Source: Alteromonas sp. ALT199 (lineage in GTDB: Bacteria > Pseudomonadota > Gammaproteobacteria > Enterobacterales > Alteromonadaceae). From it: a stretch of DNA of 40,401 nucleotides. The notes under the pieces were generated by a model. The model did no database searches. It worked only from the letters and a program-made list of their open reading frames with translations, and was not told the origin of the DNA. Position numbers and translations under genes: made by a program. How positions within the stretch are numbered: the first letter of the stretch is position 1; the number at the start of each line of letters is the position of its first letter. The stretch lies in the NCBI RefSeq assembly GCF_018619335.1, contig NZ_JAHHDX010000135.1:1-40401 (forward strand), in the 5' to 3' direction. This document shows positions 37,926 through 40,401 of the stretch, piece after piece.

Positions 37926-38705
37926 CTACGAAATATTAGGCCAAGATAAGACTGCCGAGTCCTCAACTTTTCGCAACGGGCGATATTTCAAAGAGTTTTC
38001 TTTGAAAGGCTTGGCAGACTCTGCGCAGTATGCTGCAATCATTACCCAACGAGGGTCTTTGGATTTATTTTGATTTGATTTATGCAGCAAATTGCAATGA
38101 AAAAAGAGAGTGTCGCCCGGCTCAAGCTCAACATTTACGAGTTCTAAATGCTTCAGAGCTTCATTAACAAATAACATGTCAGCCCCTTTTTGATCACCTG
38201 TCTTAGCGTGGTTTATTCTGCCAATATGGTGTGACCCTTTAAGTACTTGAAGACAGCCGTTTTCAACGGTAGCACGGTTAATTGCGATCATGCAGCTTAC
38301 TAACTTTGGGTATAAATGGTAGTTGTCGGTTGCCCAATAACCATAGTCCTGATGCCATTCCCAAGCTCCGCCGACAAACGGTTCCTTCATCATTATTTTC
38401 GTGGTTGTATGAAATACTGGTTCTTGCAGTATATCTTCTACCGCATCAACTAAACGTCTGCCGCGAGAGAACATTGAATAAAAATCGTCTCCTAGTTCTT
38501 GCCACAAACACACCTTACTGACAGTCCCCGACGCGTCTTTTTTATCCCAGGCATTCTGATAAAGGCTATCATCATTAAACGCTTTATCTTGCAGTTTCTC
38601 GATCTCACTTTGGTTATAGTATCCCTTCGCTATTACATATCCATCACGATTGAAATCAGCAATCTGCGCGTCAGTTAACTCTTTTTTAGACTCATGCTTA
38701 CTCAT
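37926..38705 (-). CDS. Phytanoyl-CoA dioxygenase (PhyH) family Fe(II)/2-oxoglutarate oxygenase
   Basis: This is a 259-residue cytosolic oxygenase. The N-terminal region FNRDGYVIAKGYYN is typical of PhyH proteins. The iron-binding facial triad is seen in EWHQDYGYW (His and Asp) and the distal His in FFHCNLLHKS, with DPRW supplying a likely 2-oxoglutarate-binding Arg. It hydroxylates an unknown small molecule; in this setting a sugar or O-methyl sugar is possible but unproven. An operator-like palindrome lies 47 bases upstream, shared with the divergent IclR gene. It converges with the propeller gene. Confidence 0.9.
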   Translation of the reverse strand: MSKHESKKELTDAQIADFNRDGYVIAKGYYNQSEIEKLQDKAFNDDSLYQNAWDKKDASGTVSKVCLWQELGDDFYSMFSRGRRLVDAVEDILQEPVFHTTTKIMMKEPFVGGAWEWHQDYGYWATDNYHLYPKLVSCMIAINRATVENGCLQVLKGSHHIGRINHAKTGDQKGADMLFVNEALKHLELVNVELEPGDTLFFHCNLLHKSNQNKSKDPRWVMIAAYCAESAKPFKENSLKYRPLRKVEDSAVLSWPNIS

Positions 38706-38751
38706 TTTTTCACTCCATCAATCCAGTTCTATCAAATATATTTTCATGTTT

Positions 38752-38763
38752 AATGTTGACAAT
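38752..38763. promoter_or_regulatory. Putative GntR operator between the PhyH and IclR genes
   Basis: The plus-strand sequence is AATGTTGACAAT, one mismatch from the ATTGT-NN-ACAAT palindrome and close to the reverse complement of the TonB-receptor copy. It contains TTGACA reading toward the IclR gene, so it may overlap a promoter. Confidence 0.5.
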
Positions 38764-38910
38764 ATTGAGCGATTTTTGCGTTAATGCAATATGAAATTCA
38801 TATAAATATGTGGCTTTCATATATGAATAATTTTGTCATTGATTGTGCTTGGCTTGCCTGTGAAAATTTTTTTTCTAATTTATTGGTAAATCAACTTTGG
38901 AAAAAACCTT

Positions 38911-39669
38911 GTGGAAAAAGAAAAGTATGCGGTTCCTGCAGTAGATAAATGCTTTGAAATTATGGATTTTCTTGCGCAATCAGGCAAAGCCTGCTCGCAA
39001 TCAGAAATTGCCAAAGGTATTAACAAGGGAACAAATCAAATATATCGAATATTGGTTAACCTAACAGCCAGTGGGTACTTAAATCGAAATGAGTCTAATG
39101 GTAAATACGGTTTGTCGTTCAAGCTATATAACCTTTCCCGCTCAATATCCCCCTTAGATGAAATAAGAAAACACGCGCTACCACTAATGGAAGAGCTTGC
39201 TGCATATGGAAAATTGTCTTGTCAGCTATTTGTTTTATACCAAAGCCAGGCAATGGTTCTGGTGCAGGCACGAAATCCATATAGTGTGTCGCTCAATTAT
39301 GCAGAGGGAAGCCTTTTTTCTTGCTATGCGTCCAACCCGGGAAACTTATTACTTGCCCACAGCAGTAAATATGTACAACAAGTGATCTTAGATGAAGTGC
39401 CTGATTGGCATGAGTTATCATGCGAAGACAGAAACGCATTTGAGGATAAACTGGCATATATCGCTAAAACAGAGCAATGGGAGGCGCCAAGCCAACATTT
39501 GTTAGGCATCAGGGAATCAGTTTGTTTAGTAGGGCAGCCCGAAGGAAAGCAAATCGCCGCATTAATGGTTAGTCACCTTACTAAAATTAACAATAGCGGC
39601 GATGAGGCGGGAAGTCTCGAGCTAATGAAACAAACCGCACATTTACTCACCAAAAAATTGAATTTATGA
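38911..39669 (+). CDS. IclR-family transcriptional regulator
   Basis: The protein has 252 residues. The N-terminal winged helix-turn-helix (about 8-70) contains PAVDKCFEIMDFLAQ and SQSEIAKGINKGTNQIYRILVNL. The C-terminal GAF-like effector domain (about 80-250) includes SCYASNPGNLLLAH and GIRESVCLVGQPEG. It is divergent from the PhyH oxygenase gene and may regulate it. The ligand is unknown. The GTG start follows TTTGGAAAA. A TATTGGTAAAT sequence at 38880 that also occurs before the second GntR gene may be another regulatory element. Confidence 0.9.
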   Translation: MEKEKYAVPAVDKCFEIMDFLAQSGKACSQSEIAKGINKGTNQIYRILVNLTASGYLNRNESNGKYGLSFKLYNLSRSISPLDEIRKHALPLMEELAAYGKLSCQLFVLYQSQAMVLVQARNPYSVSLNYAEGSLFSCYASNPGNLLLAHSSKYVQQVILDEVPDWHELSCEDRNAFEDKLAYIAKTEQWEAPSQHLLGIRESVCLVGQPEGKQIAALMVSHLTKINNSGDEAGSLELMKQTAHLLTKKLNL

Positions 39670-39750
39670 ATAGCTTATGAAACTTAACACGCGCGCGTAA
39701 AAGACACTTCGACCGCGCATTAGCGTTTGCAGCTAGTGATGTACATATGG

Positions 39751-40353
39751 TTACTTTATATTTTTACGTATAGCCGCCATAGCTTGTTTAACATCACCTA
39801 GCTTGAAGGCCTCGACAATATCACGATGTTCTTCTACTAGTTTACCGGAAGTTTTAATACGCTGGTAATTCATACGCATTCTGATGACAACTGGGTACCA
39901 TAGGTTAAATAAATCCTCACCGCCCGCCAATTCAATAAAGTACTGGTGAAATGCAATATCTGTTTTGGTTAATTCAGTATATTCCTGCTTCTCAAAATGC
40001 GCTTCCATCCTGTCAATTAAAGTATCCATGTAGGCAACTTGTTCAGTTGTTGCTTTGCCTATCACCTCCTTAACCGCAAATTCTTCTATTTTTCTCCTTA
40101 GCTCGATACTGAGTTTTTGTAATTCTGGCGACAGAGGGCGGTTCACCGATGCTCCTACGTTGCTTTTGCTTATAAGCAACCCTTCTTTGGTCAGCTTCAA
40201 AATAACATCTCTTATTGGCCCCCGAGACACCTCAAAGCGTTTAGCCAACTGTATTTCATTTAATTTAGTATCAGAAGCTAATTCTCCAGAGATAATATCT
40301 GAGCGCAAAACGTCTGCTATCTGATCTCTAACGGAGAAAATCTTGTTTTTCAT
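39751..40353 (-). CDS. GntR-family (FadR/FCD type) transcriptional regulator, copy 2
   Basis: The protein has 200 residues and is co-linear with the GntR at 18415-19017, with about three in four residues identical. The winged helix keeps TKLNEIQLAKRF and VSRGPIRDVILKLTKEGLL, so DNA specificity is probably shared. The FCD domain keeps DIAFHQYF, RMRMNYQRIKTS and EEHRDIV, and both proteins end in RKNIK. Differences concentrate in the FCD region after residue 75, which would alter ligand response rather than the operator. The genes diverge clearly at DNA level, so the duplication is not recent. A degenerate operator lies 33 bases upstream. Confidence 0.9.
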   Translation of the reverse strand: MKNKIFSVRDQIADVLRSDIISGELASDTKLNEIQLAKRFEVSRGPIRDVILKLTKEGLLISKSNVGASVNRPLSPELQKLSIELRRKIEEFAVKEVIGKATTEQVAYMDTLIDRMEAHFEKQEYTELTKTDIAFHQYFIELAGGEDLFNLWYPVVIRMRMNYQRIKTSGKLVEEHRDIVEAFKLGDVKQAMAAIRKNIK

Positions 40354-40385
40354 AAGCCTTGTCGATAATCAAAAAATATTGGTAA

Positions 40386-40397
40386 ATTGTTAACTTT
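40386..40397. promoter_or_regulatory. Weak GntR operator-like site upstream of GntR copy 2
   Basis: The site is ATTGTTAACTTT: one perfect arm and the TA centre of the locus palindrome, with a degenerate second arm. It lies at the window edge, 33 bases before the GntR start on the minus strand. Confidence 0.4.
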
Positions 40398-40401
40398 ATT
40401 T

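Noticed and set aside
1..40401. CRISPR array, tRNA/rRNA genes, transposases, integrases or phage genes
   Set aside because: None was seen on either strand, and no direct-repeat/spacer pattern was found. The locus shows no mobile-element boundary inside the window.

Overview
The window looks like the chromosome of an agar- or porphyran-using marine gammaproteobacterium of the Alteromonas/Paraglaciecola type. Three things suggest this: the moderate A+T content, the protein style (a TonB-dependent receptor with a long beta-barrel, a cysJIH operon, an SthA-type transhydrogenase, a REC-DUF3369-GGDEF-EAL protein), and a red-algal galactan catabolic locus. No RNA gene, insertion sequence, CRISPR array or integrase was seen.

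Positions 1-11.5 kb carry housekeeping genes. They are cysJ-cysI-cysH (sulfite and PAPS reduction, overlapping genes), a DUF2806/TIGR03899-like protein, a c-di-GMP phosphodiesterase-like response regulator, a uracil-DNA-glycosylase-like protein, a small secreted protein, sthA and a membrane fatty-acid desaturase. Positions 11.7-15.2 kb hold a tandem DsbA/HCCA-isomerase-like protein, an AraC regulator and an atypical SDR, whose pathway is unclear.

Positions 15.3-40.4 kb form a carbohydrate-utilisation locus. On the minus strand are a TonB-dependent receptor, a FadR-type GntR regulator, a sulfatase, and an operon of cycloisomerase, Zn-dehydrogenase, KduD-like SDR and aldehyde dehydrogenase. Divergently on the plus strand are a sugar-porter MFS, a PfkB (KDG-type) kinase and a GH117 alpha-1,3-(3,6-anhydro)-L-galactosidase. 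Together these match the known 3,6-anhydro-L-galactose route: GH117 release, oxidation to anhydrogalactonate, cycloisomerisation to 2-keto-3-deoxy-L-galactonate, C5 epimerisation through a 2,5-diketo intermediate to KDG, and phosphorylation to KDPG. Next come an AraC regulator and a cytochrome P450, 2Fe-2S ferredoxin and ferredoxin reductase set, the gene arrangement known for oxidative demethylation of 6-O-methyl-D-galactose. The reductase reading frame is broken by an apparent one-base deletion near 32,755.

The last block is a large FG-GAP/ASPIC-UnbV lipoprotein, a cytosolic NHL propeller resembling peptidyl-hydroxyglycine lyase, a phytanoyl-CoA-dioxygenase-family Fe/2OG oxygenase, an IclR regulator and a second GntR regulator about three-quarters identical to the first. 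This block has no obvious textbook function and is the least-described part of the locus.

A 12-bp palindrome, ATTGT-NN-ACAAT, occurs before the receptor, before both divergent catabolic operons, before the lipoprotein gene and, with one mismatch, before the oxygenase. Weaker copies precede both GntR genes. It is the best candidate operator for the two GntR regulators and ties the undescribed block to the anhydrogalactose regulon.
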